Shown: positions 7,850 through 17,444 of the stretch, piece after piece | How the letters are laid out: each line of letters opens with the position of its first letter | Position numbering within the stretch: the first letter of the stretch is position 1 | Source of the DNA: Myxococcales bacterium | GTDB taxonomy: Bacteria > Myxococcota_A > UBA9160 > UBA4427 | Reading direction: 5' to 3' | Length of the DNA: 46,900 nt | Assembly (NCBI GenBank): GCA_014240165.1 | Contig: JAAZXM010000030.1 | Coordinates: 1 to 46,900, forward strand | The notes under the pieces: generated by a model | Database searches by the model: none | What the model was told of the DNA's origin: nothing | Seen by the model: only the letters and a program-made list of their open reading frames with translations | Translations under genes and position numbers: made by a program

Positions 7850-10828
7850 CTAGGGTCCCTGCTCCCAGAACGCCGTGTCGCTACACCCGCCTGCGCCCGC
7901 AGTGCCCGAAGCCAGAACGTGATCCGCCCCGGCATAAGAGCCGACAAATGCCAGCGAGGGGCCGCCCTGGGTTTCCGGACCGAGGATCGGCGACGGCAAC
8001 AGGCCCCCAGGATCGCTTCCCAGGGCGGGGCGTCCGCGAACCGTCAGCGAACTTCGATCCGCCTCCAGCCGTGCCGCGCACGGCGGCAGCAGAAGCGAAC
8101 CCACGTCCAGGTAGGCGAGTTCAAGGGGCACCAGGCGCCCGGTGAGTTCCTGCTCGAGGGCGTCGATGCTGATCTGGCCATCAAGGGTGGGATCATCCGA
8201 GGCCGCGCTGATTTCGCTGTCGGCGGATTGGATCAGGCTCCCGGCCGATATGGTGATGTCTCCGCCGCTGCCCTTCTCCGCTTCTGCTACGACCTCGCTC
8301 GAACTCAATACGACGAAGCGGGGCTCGATCACTTGCCCGATATTGATGTCCCCACCCGAGGCCGTGCCTTGCCGCACGGTCGCCTCGACTCGCGAATTCT
8401 CCAACAGGATGGTGTCACCCGCATTGATGGTGATCTCGCCCCCACCGGCCGAGTTACCGCGCTCGGTGAGCAAATATCCGTCGACCATCACGAGGCTCTC
8501 GGTGGCCGTGACATCGATGGTGCCGGCATCTCCTGCGGCAAAACTCGTGGCGAAAGCACCGGTACCGCCCCGAATATCCACGTTCTCGGCCGTCAGGGTA
8601 ATCGAGCCAGCCGACCCGGCGCTGCCACGCGCCGCGATCTCGCTGAAATAGCCTTCAGACGATCCACTCAATCGGATCAACGTGTCGACATTGATATCAA
8701 TGTTCCCCGCATCGGCTCCGCCTGGGCGCGCTTCCAATGCAGCTTCTGCCACGACGGCCCCGGCATCAGATGGGCTATCGAGCGTCGTGGTCCGCGAGGA
8801 AATCAGGCCGCCATCGATGAGTTCCAGGCTGCCTGCACGAATCTCGATATTCCCGGCATCCGCGGAAGAATCGGGGCTGACCACCCGAGTGGAGATCAGC
8901 GCCTGTATCGGCTTGCCGTCGGAATCGAAACCCACACCCTCGAGTCGGACAGCACCATCCACAATGAGTGTGATATCGCCCGGGGCGCCTGTTGCTCCAG
9001 ACGTGGACGTTTCTGTATTGATGGTTCCCCCGCGCTCCAGGGTGATCGATCCCGCGTGGACAGTGACATCACCCGCGTCGCCGCTCGCCAGCGGCTGACT
9101 CGCCACCCCCGAGAGATCGGAAAGGGTGAGCGATCCACCTACGAAGAGATCGATCTGCCCGCTCTGGGCGGCGGTAAACGAAGTCGACCGAATACTCGAT
9201 TCGGTTTGGAGCGAGACATTTGTCGCGACAATCTCGATATTCCCAGCCGCCCCTGCTTGTTCAAAAGTCGAGTTGGCTTTCGTTTCGGTATAGATCTGTG
9301 ACCCGTTCGCCAGCGAAAGAGAGCGGTCCGCCACCAGGGCCAGGGAACCGCCCGGCGAACCCGTTTCGGTATCGGAATAGATCGCCGACCCAGCTCCCGA
9401 TCCACCATCGAGCAGAATATCACCCGCGACTATGTTGATATCGCCTGCGGGCCCAGTCGCAAAGACGGTGCCGGACGGATTTGTCCCGGCGCGCGTGAAG
9501 ATATTCGCCCCATCACCGAGTTCGAGACGTCCCGCTGTGATATTCACCGATCCTCCGGTTGCCTCGCCGATCGTCGTCGATTGGATGAGCGAGAACCCAC
9601 CACCGACGGTCAGGCTCTCTGTAGCCACGAGTTCAATCCCTCCGGCACTCCTGTCTCTCGAAGCGGACTGAATATTGCTGATCTCGTTCACCGAAATCAC
9701 CGGCGCGGCAAGCCTGAGACCTACATGGTCTGGATCCGATATTTGCCTGGTCTGGCCGGCCTGAACGCTGGACCGGGTAATCGAAATGGAATCGCTGGCA
9801 CCCAGATCAATGGCTGTCTTTGTCCCGTCATCACCGCCCGCTTGAACAAAGGCTCTTTCCAGCACCAGTTGGCCGCCTCTCAGGACGACTCGCCCCTCCG
9901 AGCTTTCTCCCCCCAGAGTGGACAGAAAGGCCGTATTGTTCTGGGCCGCTGACAACTCCACCCGTCCATTTGAGGGTCCACCGACGGGTACTCCGGCGTC
10001 CCCAACCAGGGCCGTGGGCACGCTGGCCGAATTCGCCCCAACCGCGGCCAGGTGGATCTCTCCTCCCGGTATCCTGAGTTTGGCTCCATCAATCAAACGC
10101 ACGTCGCCCGCCACGACCTGAACGATGGTCCCATCCTCCCAGGCCTGCAGAACTGTCCCCTCGAATACGACTTCAGCGTTCGGCCCGGAATCGAAGCCAA
10201 ATGCAACAGGGTCTCCACTGCAACAATCCAATCCCTCTATCTCGAGCATGGGATCGGTTCCCGAGAGAAATGTCTCAAAATCGCCACCCACGAAAGAAAG
10301 CCGGTCCGCGGTCGAGAGAAAAAAGGAAGCGGGAACATTGAAGCTCCCGCCATCGCCCACGATGACACCGTAGGGGTTCAGAAAGAAGGTGTTGGCGTGC
10401 TCGAAATCGAACTCGACCGGCCCAAATATTTCTGAGGGCAGCCCCCCCGTCACCCGTATGATCGCATTGTCCGGCGAAAGCGTGATGGGAGCCGCCGACC
10501 CGGGCACTGTTGCAGGAAAGAGCGCGCTATCTCCTGGAGCGAGGATAAAATGGCGGAGACTGTAGAAGAGGTTTCCTCCGCTAAAAGCCTCGTCCGCGCC
10601 AACGAGATTCTCCAGATCTGGATGGATGGTGTAGAGGTCCTCACCGACTTCGACGCTTCCCGCGAGGCTGCCATCGAGTTCGATCTGGCTCATGGCCGGT
10701 TCGGCAACGCCTTGCCCGGCTACGCCGAGTTCACCCAACGCTGTTGTGGAAACCAGACATAACATCCAAAGACCGATGAATGCCGGTGACCCAACCAAAC
10801 GCGAGGCCGAACTTCTTCCTGCCTCCAC
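7850..10828 (-). CDS. two-partner-secretion filamentous haemagglutinin-like adhesin
   Basis: About 992 residues. A GTG at 10828 has GGAGAGAGG just upstream and is preferred over the in-frame TTG at 10864, which has no good ribosome-binding site. A long signal peptide is followed by the TPS domain: IELDGSLAG, then NLFYSLRHFILAPGD and FGPVEFDFEHANTFFLNPYGVIVGDGGSFNV, the haemagglutination-activity pattern (N-x-FFLNPYG-V). The rest is a beta-helix of short repeats such as DAGNIEIRAGSLELI and SGGDITISAGSL. The C-terminus has PPCAARLEADRSSLTVRGRP, which I know from cyanobacterial-type TPS proteins. The family is exported through an outer-membrane TpsB pore and works as a surface adhesin; no TpsB gene is present in the window. 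It starts just after the dockerin-like gene, so it belongs to the same transcript. Confidence 0.88.
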   Translation of the reverse strand: MEAGRSSASRLVGSPAFIGLWMLCLVSTTALGELGVAGQGVAEPAMSQIELDGSLAGSVEVGEDLYTIHPDLENLVGADEAFSGGNLFYSLRHFILAPGDSALFPATVPGSAAPITLSPDNAIIRVTGGLPSEIFGPVEFDFEHANTFFLNPYGVIVGDGGSFNVPASFFLSTADRLSFVGGDFETFLSGTDPMLEIEGLDCCSGDPVAFGFDSGPNAEVVFEGTVLQAWEDGTIVQVVAGDVRLIDGAKLRIPGGEIHLAAVGANSASVPTALVGDAGVPVGGPSNGRVELSAAQNNTAFLSTLGGESSEGRVVLRGGQLVLERAFVQAGGDDGTKTAIDLGASDSISITRSSVQAGQTRQISDPDHVGLRLAAPVISVNEISNIQSASRDRSAGGIELVATESLTVGGGFSLIQSTTIGEATGGSVNITAGRLELGDGANIFTRAGTNPSGTVFATGPAGDINIVAGDILLDGGSGAGSAIYSDTETGSPGGSLALVADRSLSLANGSQIYTETKANSTFEQAGAAGNIEIVATNVSLQTESSIRSTSFTAAQSGQIDLFVGGSLTLSDLSGVASQPLASGDAGDVTVHAGSITLERGGTINTETSTSGATGAPGDITLIVDGAVRLEGVGFDSDGKPIQALISTRVVSPDSSADAGNIEIRAGSLELIDGGLISSRTTTLDSPSDAGAVVAEAALEARPGGADAGNIDINVDTLIRLSGSSEGYFSEIAARGSAGSAGSITLTAENVDIRGGTGAFATSFAAGDAGTIDVTATESLVMVDGYLLTERGNSAGGGEITINAGDTILLENSRVEATVRQGTASGGDINIGQVIEPRFVVLSSSEVVAEAEKGSGGDITISAGSLIQSADSEISAASDDPTLDGQISIDALEQELTGRLVPLELAYLDVGSLLLPPCAARLEADRSSLTVRGRPALGSDPGGLLPSPILGPETQGGPSLAFVGSYAGADHVLASGTAGAGGCSDTAFWEQGP

Positions 10829-10870
10829 TCGACCTCTCTCCGCATCCTCGGCAGCGTTTGACAACTCGCG

Positions 10871-11947
10871 CTAATTCGTGAAGGCCGTGCACTCATTCGC
10901 GGGCGGTCCGCCACCGCCCACCGCCTGATCCAGTAGCGCCGCATCGTGAATGGTGCAACTGGAAGGGTTCTGAAGGCTGCAGCGGGCCACGTCGAAACCG
11001 GGTGAGGGACTCCCCTTGAGGTAATCAAGCATAGCAGTCAGGTCCGAATTCAAAGCGATCCCATTCTCGTCAACAATCCCGTTGGCCTCACCCTCTCCGC
11101 ATTGACACATATCGCCAACGCCATCCGCGACTCCGGTCTTGAAGCCGCCCTGATCCATTTGATCCGCATTCTGGACGTACACGCAATTGTCCTCGAAATC
11201 CCGGCGAAGGTCCCCGTCTGAATCATCGGGAATGCCGCTCGCGACGGTTACCGACGACGCGGGACTGGACAACCCGCCTCCTGGAGTTCCGGATTCACAG
11301 ATAGTCAGACTAATGCCGTCGTCCTTGACCACAGGCTCAGAACAATCGGACGCGATGACACCGAAGAAATCCAGGGTGTATGCGTTCGGATCGAAAACAT
11401 CTACGAGCATGGGGAGATCCGCACTGACAAGAGGATCCACCGGATCTACGTCCAGACCGTCTGAGAACTCCAGGCGAGCCAAGCAAACCCAATCGCCGAT
11501 GGCGGTTGGCAAGGCCGAACCGAAGGAACCGGTATGGCCAGAAAGCACGAGGAAGAGCGTTTCGGTGCCTGCGCTCACCTGTTCCGAAAAAGACAGACTC
11601 GGTGCGATATCCACATAGGTGTCGGCGAAGATTGTGCCGGCTGCGCCGCTGCAACTCACTCCCGTCGAAGAACAGTCCACCCAGTCCATGGAGCCCGGAT
11701 GTCCGGTGGGTTTCTGCGCGCCAACCGTAAGCCGATGAAGCGATACGTCCGACTGGTAACAAACCTCCCACAACTCGACGTTGTTCGGGTCTTGGCCCGC
11801 GAGAGGTCGGAGTTCCAGGTCGATTGTGTCGGCCCAGGGTGCCGAACCGGAACCCAGGATGAATCCAACGAGCGCCAAAACCAACGGAGCTCCAATGAGT
11901 CGCCTCCAGACTCTTCGCCTCTGCACCCAATCTCTGCGGATATTCAT
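10871..11947 (-). CDS. secreted protein with TSP3-like and dockerin-like calcium-binding C-terminus
   Basis: 358 residues. A twin-Arg-rich basic start and hydrophobic core form a signal peptide ending near APWA (about residue 39). Residues 40-200 are a Cys-containing beta-rich domain of unknown family. Near residue 240 a [19 protein letters not shown] segment resembles a thrombospondin type 3 calcium repeat, and the last 80 residues resemble a dockerin: [21 protein letters not shown] and later [11 protein letters not shown], two loops followed by helices. Its start overlaps the stop of the upstream FG-GAP gene (ATGA at 11944-11947), and the haemagglutinin-like gene follows within a few dozen bases. 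The role is unknown; a calcium-dependent partner of the neighbouring secreted proteins is an inference. Confidence 0.7.
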   Translation of the reverse strand: MNIRRDWVQRRRVWRRLIGAPLVLALVGFILGSGSAPWADTIDLELRPLAGQDPNNVELWEVCYQSDVSLHRLTVGAQKPTGHPGSMDWVDCSSTGVSCSGAAGTIFADTYVDIAPSLSFSEQVSAGTETLFLVLSGHTGSFGSALPTAIGDWVCLARLEFSDGLDVDPVDPLVSADLPMLVDVFDPNAYTLDFFGVIASDCSEPVVKDDGISLTICESGTPGGGLSSPASSVTVASGIPDDSDGDLRRDFEDNCVYVQNADQMDQGGFKTGVADGVGDMCQCGEGEANGIVDENGIALNSDLTAMLDYLKGSPSPGFDVARCSLQNPSSCTIHDAALLDQAVGGGGPPANECTAFTN

Positions 11948-14709
11948 CGGTTCGCCCCCGCTGGGATCGAGCTTCGCGCTTCGAAGGACACCGAACTTCC
12001 CGCAGGCGAACCTGGGGGAGGAGTTCCCACGATCGGGCCAGCGACGAAAAGGCCGTTCATTCTGTCCATCGAAAGCGTGAGCAGGGGCTGTGTGACGTCG
12101 GATGGGTCCGCCGGCTCCGATCGTGCGGAGCCCAGGACAATCGTCTCACCAGGAGCGCAGAGTTGGGGGGTCGTACCGGCAGACGGAACCTCGCCGCGGA
12201 GCTGCACGTAGAGCGTATTGGGGCGAAGGACCCGGGTCCCAGGCACAGAGCCATGCGCCCCATTTACATCAGTGAGCAGGGCGCCCGACAACTCTGGATT
12301 CACATTCTCATCCAGATCGCCCCCCCCCGGCACTTGATGCACGACACAGCCAGTCCCACCCAATTCGACGGGCACGGAGCACTGGTCGCCGAAACTTAAG
12401 GACCGGATCCAGACATCAGTCTGGGCCGTTCCACCAGGCGAAACCAGGGCAAAGTTCACTTCCTCAACCTCATAGGCCCCGCAGTCGATGGCGATTTGCC
12501 ACTCGGGCGAAGCCGCTGTGCCAATCGCTGTCAGCCCGACTTTGGCTGCTTCGCAAGCATTGCCAACTCCGTCGCTGTCAGTGTCTTCCTGGACAAGCAC
12601 ACCCGAGGAAGGAATCACACGGGGGTTGGGGACGGTGCGGCAGTTATCGCAAGCATCGCCGACATCATCTCCATCTAGATCTTCTTGGAGGGCATTGGGG
12701 TTTTGAGGACAGTTGTCAGCGATATCGGGGATAGAATCGCCGTCCCCATCCACCAGCGTCATCGAATAAAGACTCGGCTCGCCATCTGTTCCGCCCCTCG
12801 CAGCATCCACGAAAACCTCGGGCAGGCCGTCACCATTGACATCGACCATCGCCACCGATCGACCGACCCGCGCCCCGCTCACGGAAAAAGCCGCCAACTG
12901 AACCGAAGATTCATCGATCGAGGAGAGCAGGGATAGCGACCCTGCCGCATTCCGCAGAAGGACCGCGGCACCGCCCACATCGGGGTCCCGCAGACCATGT
13001 CCACCGGGAGCGCCTACAACGACACCCGCCGCGTAGCCCGGAGTTCGGTCGGGAATTGGGGCAATACTCGCCCCAAACTCAGCGCCCGCAATCAAGAGCG
13101 AGGAAAGGCCGAGGCTGATCCCATCCATGCGTTGAGCGGACGAAACCGACCCATCGGATGCGAGGGAGAGCAGCAACAGGCCGCCGTTGCCTAGATAATT
13201 CGGCGAGCCCACGAGCAGATCCGGCGTACCGTTCTCGTCAAAGTCGCCTACCGACGTCAGCGCTGCCCCGAACCTTTCTCCCGAGGTCAGGGTCGGCATG
13301 GCGCCCAGGCCGCTCTTGATGATCACCCTGCCGGCCCAGTTCATGGTCCCATCCGGTGCCACGCTGGCGAGAGATACAGCGCCACAGGGGAAATTTTCAT
13401 TGGCGCAACCCGCGATCAGATCCGGTTGACCCAACGCCAGGTAGTGAACGCCATTGGCCACCAGGGGGCCGAGGTTGGCGAGCGCCCTGACCTGTTCCCC
13501 GAGATCGAAAAACTGCTGGCGAATCTGGGTGAGGCTGGCACCCGTTGCGGACGGCGCGAAGTGGAAGAGCCAGAGCCCCGCGTCGCCGGGTGCGGCCACC
13601 GCCAAAACAGCGGTCGCCGGCCCGCTGCCGTCGAGGTCACCCATGTTGGCGATCGCGGCTCCGAAACCCGCAATGTTACTCACCACTCCGCCAAAAGCAG
13701 CGGAGCGCGGGTCGATCATGTAGCGCCGGCGAATCGAACCGTCCCTGTGCATCATCAAGAGCATCACGGCACCCTGGCCGACGTTGCTCGCGGGAAGGCC
13801 GATCGCGAGATCCTCGACCCCGTCTCCGTTGAGATCCCCAACGGCGGCAAGCGACCGGACAGCCGCATCGCTGGGGGTGAGAGCGAGTGCTTCAAGATCG
13901 AACGTGGTGCTGCCTTCAATCAGGTCGGCTCCCGACGAGGATGCCGCCAACATGGCCACTGTCACGAATGCGATCGCTCGCGTTGCCCTGCGCGGTCGCC
14001 TGAGCCAGATCAGCATCAAAAGACCCGCGAAGAGCGCGATCTCCAAGCCGGGTTCAGGAACCTTGAAGGCGACCGTCTGCGGATGAATGATCAGTTCCGC
14101 CGGAGAGAAATCCGCGTCCACGGCTTGGCTCGAACTCAGAACGACGAGTTCGGCATCTCCAACAGGCTCAGCGGCCAAGCTCACCGTGATGGTTCCAACG
14201 TTGTGCGCGGTCTCCGCAGCCAGAGCATTGGTTGTATCGACGCGAAGAAATGTGACTGTGTAAGGAGAGTACGGGTCGGTCGTCCCGCTGATCGGGCCGA
14301 CCTGATTCGGGGAGACAGCTGTAGCGCCTGTAATCACGAGATCGTTGTCGGCCTGGAAATCGATCAGCCATGCGCAGAGTTCATCGCCGGTACTCCCGCT
14401 CCCTTCCGAACAGGTAGTAGCGGCCGGAATACTCGGTGTCTCATCGCTCAGCAGACAAACATTAAACGTCTCGATAATCGCCCCGTCGCTCAGGTCCAGA
14501 TATTCGACAGCGTCGTATTCGCTGTTCTCTTGCCCAGCAGCATCACCCGGAACGACGTAATCGCTGACACAGTTGCACGCCGAATCAACTGAGGGGCAGA
14601 GGTAGACTCGGGCGTGCGCGCTGACGCTGGGGCTCGCTGCAAGCAAGGCGACCAAGACCGCGAGCGTTGCCCCTGCGAGACGTTTCCAGACTTTTAACCC
14701 GCTCAACAT
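11944..14709 (-). CDS. secreted fusion: PEP-CTERM protein joined to FG-GAP/TSP3 protein
   Basis: 921 residues from the ATG at 14709, which has GGGTGG 6 bases upstream (an in-frame TTG at 14715 is the other choice). Numbering here is from that TTG. Residues 1-33 are a signal peptide (ending VSA). Residues 35-215 form a Cys-containing beta-sandwich with a faint cohesin-like look. VPEPG at 219-223, a hydrophobic run to 238 and RRPRR at 239-243 are a complete PEP-CTERM sorting signal, normally the last thing in a protein. Directly after it a second signal-peptide-like segment (244-262) leads into FG-GAP repeats ([40 protein letters not shown]), then TSP3 repeats ([26 protein letters not shown]) and a C-terminal Cys-rich beta domain. 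This is probably two ancestral genes joined in frame. Exosortase genes are not in the window. Confidence 0.8.
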   Translation of the reverse strand: MLSGLKVWKRLAGATLAVLVALLAASPSVSAHARVYLCPSVDSACNCVSDYVVPGDAAGQENSEYDAVEYLDLSDGAIIETFNVCLLSDETPSIPAATTCSEGSGSTGDELCAWLIDFQADNDLVITGATAVSPNQVGPISGTTDPYSPYTVTFLRVDTTNALAAETAHNVGTITVSLAAEPVGDAELVVLSSSQAVDADFSPAELIIHPQTVAFKVPEPGLEIALFAGLLMLIWLRRPRRATRAIAFVTVAMLAASSSGADLIEGSTTFDLEALALTPSDAAVRSLAAVGDLNGDGVEDLAIGLPASNVGQGAVMLLMMHRDGSIRRRYMIDPRSAAFGGVVSNIAGFGAAIANMGDLDGSGPATAVLAVAAPGDAGLWLFHFAPSATGASLTQIRQQFFDLGEQVRALANLGPLVANGVHYLALGQPDLIAGCANENFPCGAVSLASVAPDGTMNWAGRVIIKSGLGAMPTLTSGERFGAALTSVGDFDENGTPDLLVGSPNYLGNGGLLLLSLASDGSVSSAQRMDGISLGLSSLLIAGAEFGASIAPIPDRTPGYAAGVVVGAPGGHGLRDPDVGGAAVLLRNAAGSLSLLSSIDESSVQLAAFSVSGARVGRSVAMVDVNGDGLPEVFVDAARGGTDGEPSLYSMTLVDGDGDSIPDIADNCPQNPNALQEDLDGDDVGDACDNCRTVPNPRVIPSSGVLVQEDTDSDGVGNACEAAKVGLTAIGTAASPEWQIAIDCGAYEVEEVNFALVSPGGTAQTDVWIRSLSFGDQCSVPVELGGTGCVVHQVPGGGDLDENVNPELSGALLTDVNGAHGSVPGTRVLRPNTLYVQLRGEVPSAGTTPQLCAPGETIVLGSARSEPADPSDVTQPLLTLSMDRMNGLFVAGPIVGTPPPGSPAGSSVSFEARSSIPAGANR

Positions 14710-15022
14710 CAGCAACCACCCGAAATGAATGAATGCGGCGCGGCTCGGGTTTTCTTTCCCTGCCCTGTGTAGAGAAGAACCCGCCTTGCGCGCCCCTCTT
14801 CCCAGAACCCCGATTCTATACCCGGCCGTACTTCGCTCGACGAAAAAACTTGTGACCCTTTGGAAACTCTTCGCTTTCTTTGCCTATGCGAACTAAGTCG
14901 CCCCAGACCACCCAAAAGGCTCAAAATATTTTCGGATTAATCCCGCGGGGCATAAACTGGCCAGGGAAGGCCTGCGCGGACAGCGGGGGGCCATCGGGCC
15001 CGGCCGCGTAACCGTGCTTTGC
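14710..15022. other. intergenic region between CHAT gene and FG-GAP fusion gene
   Basis: 313 bases, all between minus-strand genes. The part at 14815-14940 is AT-richer than its surroundings and is the likely promoter zone for the secreted-protein genes. GGGCC-CGAT-GGCCC near 14990-15004 is a short hairpin just after the CHAT stop. A loose sigma54-like GG-N10-GC at 14897-14917 (minus strand) has a poor -12 box and is not called. Confidence 0.4.
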
Positions 15023-17386
15023 CTAGAGCCAGGTTCCGATCAGCAAAAACGGGGCCCAATACGCCGGGTGGCGATAGCGGAAATCGGCCAACAGGCCGAG
15101 CTGCGCGGCGCGCAGGGCCTGGGCACGAGAATCGCCCGCCATCAGCCGTGTATAGAAGGTCTCCACCAATGCCGTGGCAGCAGGATCGTTCACGCTCCAC
15201 AGGCTGCCGAGCACGCTGCGTGCCCCGGCTTTCACCGCCATGCCGGACAATCCCAAACCCGCCCGGTCATCTCCCCGGGCGGTCTCGCAGGCGCTGAGGG
15301 TGAGCAGTTCCAGGGGTTCGTCACGGAAGCGGAAGAGCCCCACATCCTCGGACAATTCGTCCAGTCCGAGCCGACCGTCCCAGGCGAGCAGGAAGGTGTC
15401 GTCGGAGTCGGCGGAAAACTGCGCATGGGTTGCGATGTGAACGATGCCGAAATTCCTGTCCTCAAGGGATTCACGTAGATCGGAGCGCAGGAAGGCCTCA
15501 TCGAGCATCACCTCGGCACCGAGCAGCGCTTCGACCACTCGCAACTCCTCGACCACATTCGGAAGCGGCGCCTCTCCGTCCACGGACTTCGAGATGCCCG
15601 CCAGCAAGGCCTCGAGTGCTTCGCGATCCACGGGCGCCGGATCCACGAGGTCGAAGCCCGGCGTGGTCGCCAGGGCGAATTTCTCCACCAGGAACTGTTC
15701 GCCGTCGTGAAGCGATGCCATGGGGATCATCATCAATGCGCCATCGGGCACGAAAACAAGCGTTTCGGTCCCCGAAGCGTCGAGTTTCGGCTCCAGGGGA
15801 CGAATCAGCCAATCGTAGAGACGCTGGGCGTGCACGAGGTAGCGGCGGGTCGCCTGGCGTTCGAGCTGCGCCCGAAGGGCCCGGGCCTCGGCCTCCAACG
15901 CCTCGCGGCCCACGGGCACCGAAACCAAGTCGAGGCTTCCATCGGCGGCGCTCACCAACAGAGCAGTCCGATGGGCCAGCAGGATGGGGTAGAGGATCGT
16001 GGCGCGGCGGGAAACGGTCTCGAGCTCCCGGGTGCGCGCGCGCTGGGCATCCACACAATCGTCTCGAAAGAAATCGCGCAATTCGGCGGCCTTGAAGTTC
16101 TCCATCACCGAGCGCGCCCTGCCGAGATAGACCTGCACCTGGGCTGGGTCGGCACTCTCGGATGCCTCCAGGAGCAGCAGATCGAGCAGCGAACGGTAGA
16201 CGGGGGCCACCCTGAGATCGAAGGACGAGCCCGCCAGATCGCCCCCCCAAACCGGGCGGTCGCGCAGCAATTGCAGGGTACTCACCGAGCGCTCGAGAGC
16301 CTGGATGGCCGCACCCCGCTCGCCTTGCTCCGCGAGCAGACGTCCAAGCTGAGCCTGCCAGAGGTAGACGGACTCCGGCGCATCGAGAGCGCGGCCCGTC
16401 TCCAGGGCGCGGCGGGTGAAGCTCAGAGCCTCGGACACGCGACCCTCCGCCTCGGCCAGCCCGCCCAAGCCGCCCAGGGCCTGGGATTGGATCCGCAGGT
16501 TCCCCGCGACCCGGGCTGCGGCCAGGGCCTCTTCGAGCAGTGCGCCAGAGCGAGCGCGCATCTCGCCGGCTGACACGGGGCTTTCCTGGGCCGCGTCGCG
16601 CAGTTCCAAGCCCAAATTCAGCAGGAGAGCCGACCGGCCAGTCGCGTCGGGTACCCGGGCGAGGGCCTCTTCGGCCCGGGCCACGCTTTCCAGCGCGCGC
16701 GCGGGCTGGCCACGCTGGGCCCGGACGGCATTGGCCCATGACCGAGCCGCCAGGCCGAAATCGCCCGAGTTCCCAGCCACGGATGCCGCGCGCTGATAGA
16801 AATCCGCCGCCGCGGCCGGGTCGGCACGGAGCAATTCGACGTTTCCCAGATCGTTCAGCGCGGCGGCTTCAAGCGCGGGCCGCCCGAGTTTGCGTGCGGC
16901 TTCAGCCCCAGCCCGAAGCGCAGTTTCGGCTCGAGCAGCATGTCCCTGGGCCAATTCGATGCCGCCGAGCGCCACCTGCGCTGCTGCGGCGCGAGGCGCA
17001 TCGCCCATGGCATCGGCCAGGCGCCCAGCCTCCTCCATCGCCTCCTGGGCAGCGGCGTATTCGCCCAGGGCGCTCTGGGCACGGGCGCTGCCGAGCAAAG
17101 CCGCATAGCGCCCCTCGCGATCCTCTTGCCCGGCCAGTCGGCCGGCCAATTGGTAGGCCCCCAATGCGGCCTCGAAATCACCCCGCGCCAACGCGGAGGC
17201 GCCCGTGGCTCGTACCTGCTCGGGCGAGGGATCGCGAGGATCGTGGGCACCCGAATCCGAGGCCCCGGGTGACGCAGTGAACGGCGCTGTCGCCGCACAC
17301 GATAGGCCCATGAGTGCCGAGACTGCGAGGGTGCCGAGCCATCGCCGCATCACGTGAGTCGCACAGGATCGGTGTAGAACTTTCAC
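15023..17386 (-). CDS. TPR-CHAT peptidase-family lipoprotein
   Basis: 787 residues from GTG at 17386; an ATG at 17350 is equally possible and neither has a good ribosome-binding site. SALMGLSC (residues 23-30) is a lipobox, so the protein should be anchored to a membrane outside the cytoplasm. Residues 55-400 are TPR repeats (ARGDFEAALGAYQLAG, ALNDLGNVELLRADPAAAADFYQRA). The C-terminal CHAT domain (about 500-787) keeps the caspase-like pair: His654 in IATHAQF and Cys700 in LSACETARG, followed by GSLWSVND and the terminal YWAPFLLIG. CHAT proteins are caspase-superfamily cysteine peptidases that process specific partners. It lies 58 bases after the anti-sigma gene and upstream of the secreted-protein genes, which are candidate substrates (inference). 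Confidence 0.92.
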   Translation of the reverse strand: MKVLHRSCATHVMRRWLGTLAVSALMGLSCAATAPFTASPGASDSGAHDPRDPSPEQVRATGASALARGDFEAALGAYQLAGRLAGQEDREGRYAALLGSARAQSALGEYAAAQEAMEEAGRLADAMGDAPRAAAAQVALGGIELAQGHAARAETALRAGAEAARKLGRPALEAAALNDLGNVELLRADPAAAADFYQRAASVAGNSGDFGLAARSWANAVRAQRGQPARALESVARAEEALARVPDATGRSALLLNLGLELRDAAQESPVSAGEMRARSGALLEEALAAARVAGNLRIQSQALGGLGGLAEAEGRVSEALSFTRRALETGRALDAPESVYLWQAQLGRLLAEQGERGAAIQALERSVSTLQLLRDRPVWGGDLAGSSFDLRVAPVYRSLLDLLLLEASESADPAQVQVYLGRARSVMENFKAAELRDFFRDDCVDAQRARTRELETVSRRATILYPILLAHRTALLVSAADGSLDLVSVPVGREALEAEARALRAQLERQATRRYLVHAQRLYDWLIRPLEPKLDASGTETLVFVPDGALMMIPMASLHDGEQFLVEKFALATTPGFDLVDPAPVDREALEALLAGISKSVDGEAPLPNVVEELRVVEALLGAEVMLDEAFLRSDLRESLEDRNFGIVHIATHAQFSADSDDTFLLAWDGRLGLDELSEDVGLFRFRDEPLELLTLSACETARGDDRAGLGLSGMAVKAGARSVLGSLWSVNDPAATALVETFYTRLMAGDSRAQALRAAQLGLLADFRYRHPAYWAPFLLIGTWL

Positions 17387-17444
17387 CGGAACCGCTCGGC
17401 TCGCCCCATCGACGCAGACCTGTCCGCGCGATCTGGCCCTCGCG

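Noticed and set aside
8100..10400. Repetitive sequence that could be mistaken for a CRISPR or DNA repeat
   Set aside because: The periodicity is at protein level (beta-helix repeats of the adhesin) and the DNA repeats are imperfect.
13426..14592. 388-residue plus-strand frame
   Set aside because: Antisense to the FG-GAP/PEP-CTERM gene; no domain, no ribosome-binding site.
14897..14917. GG-N10-GC on the minus strand before the FG-GAP fusion gene, as sigma54 promoter
   Set aside because: The -12 box is GGGC rather than TTGC and the -24 box lacks the C after GG; in GC-rich DNA this occurs by chance.
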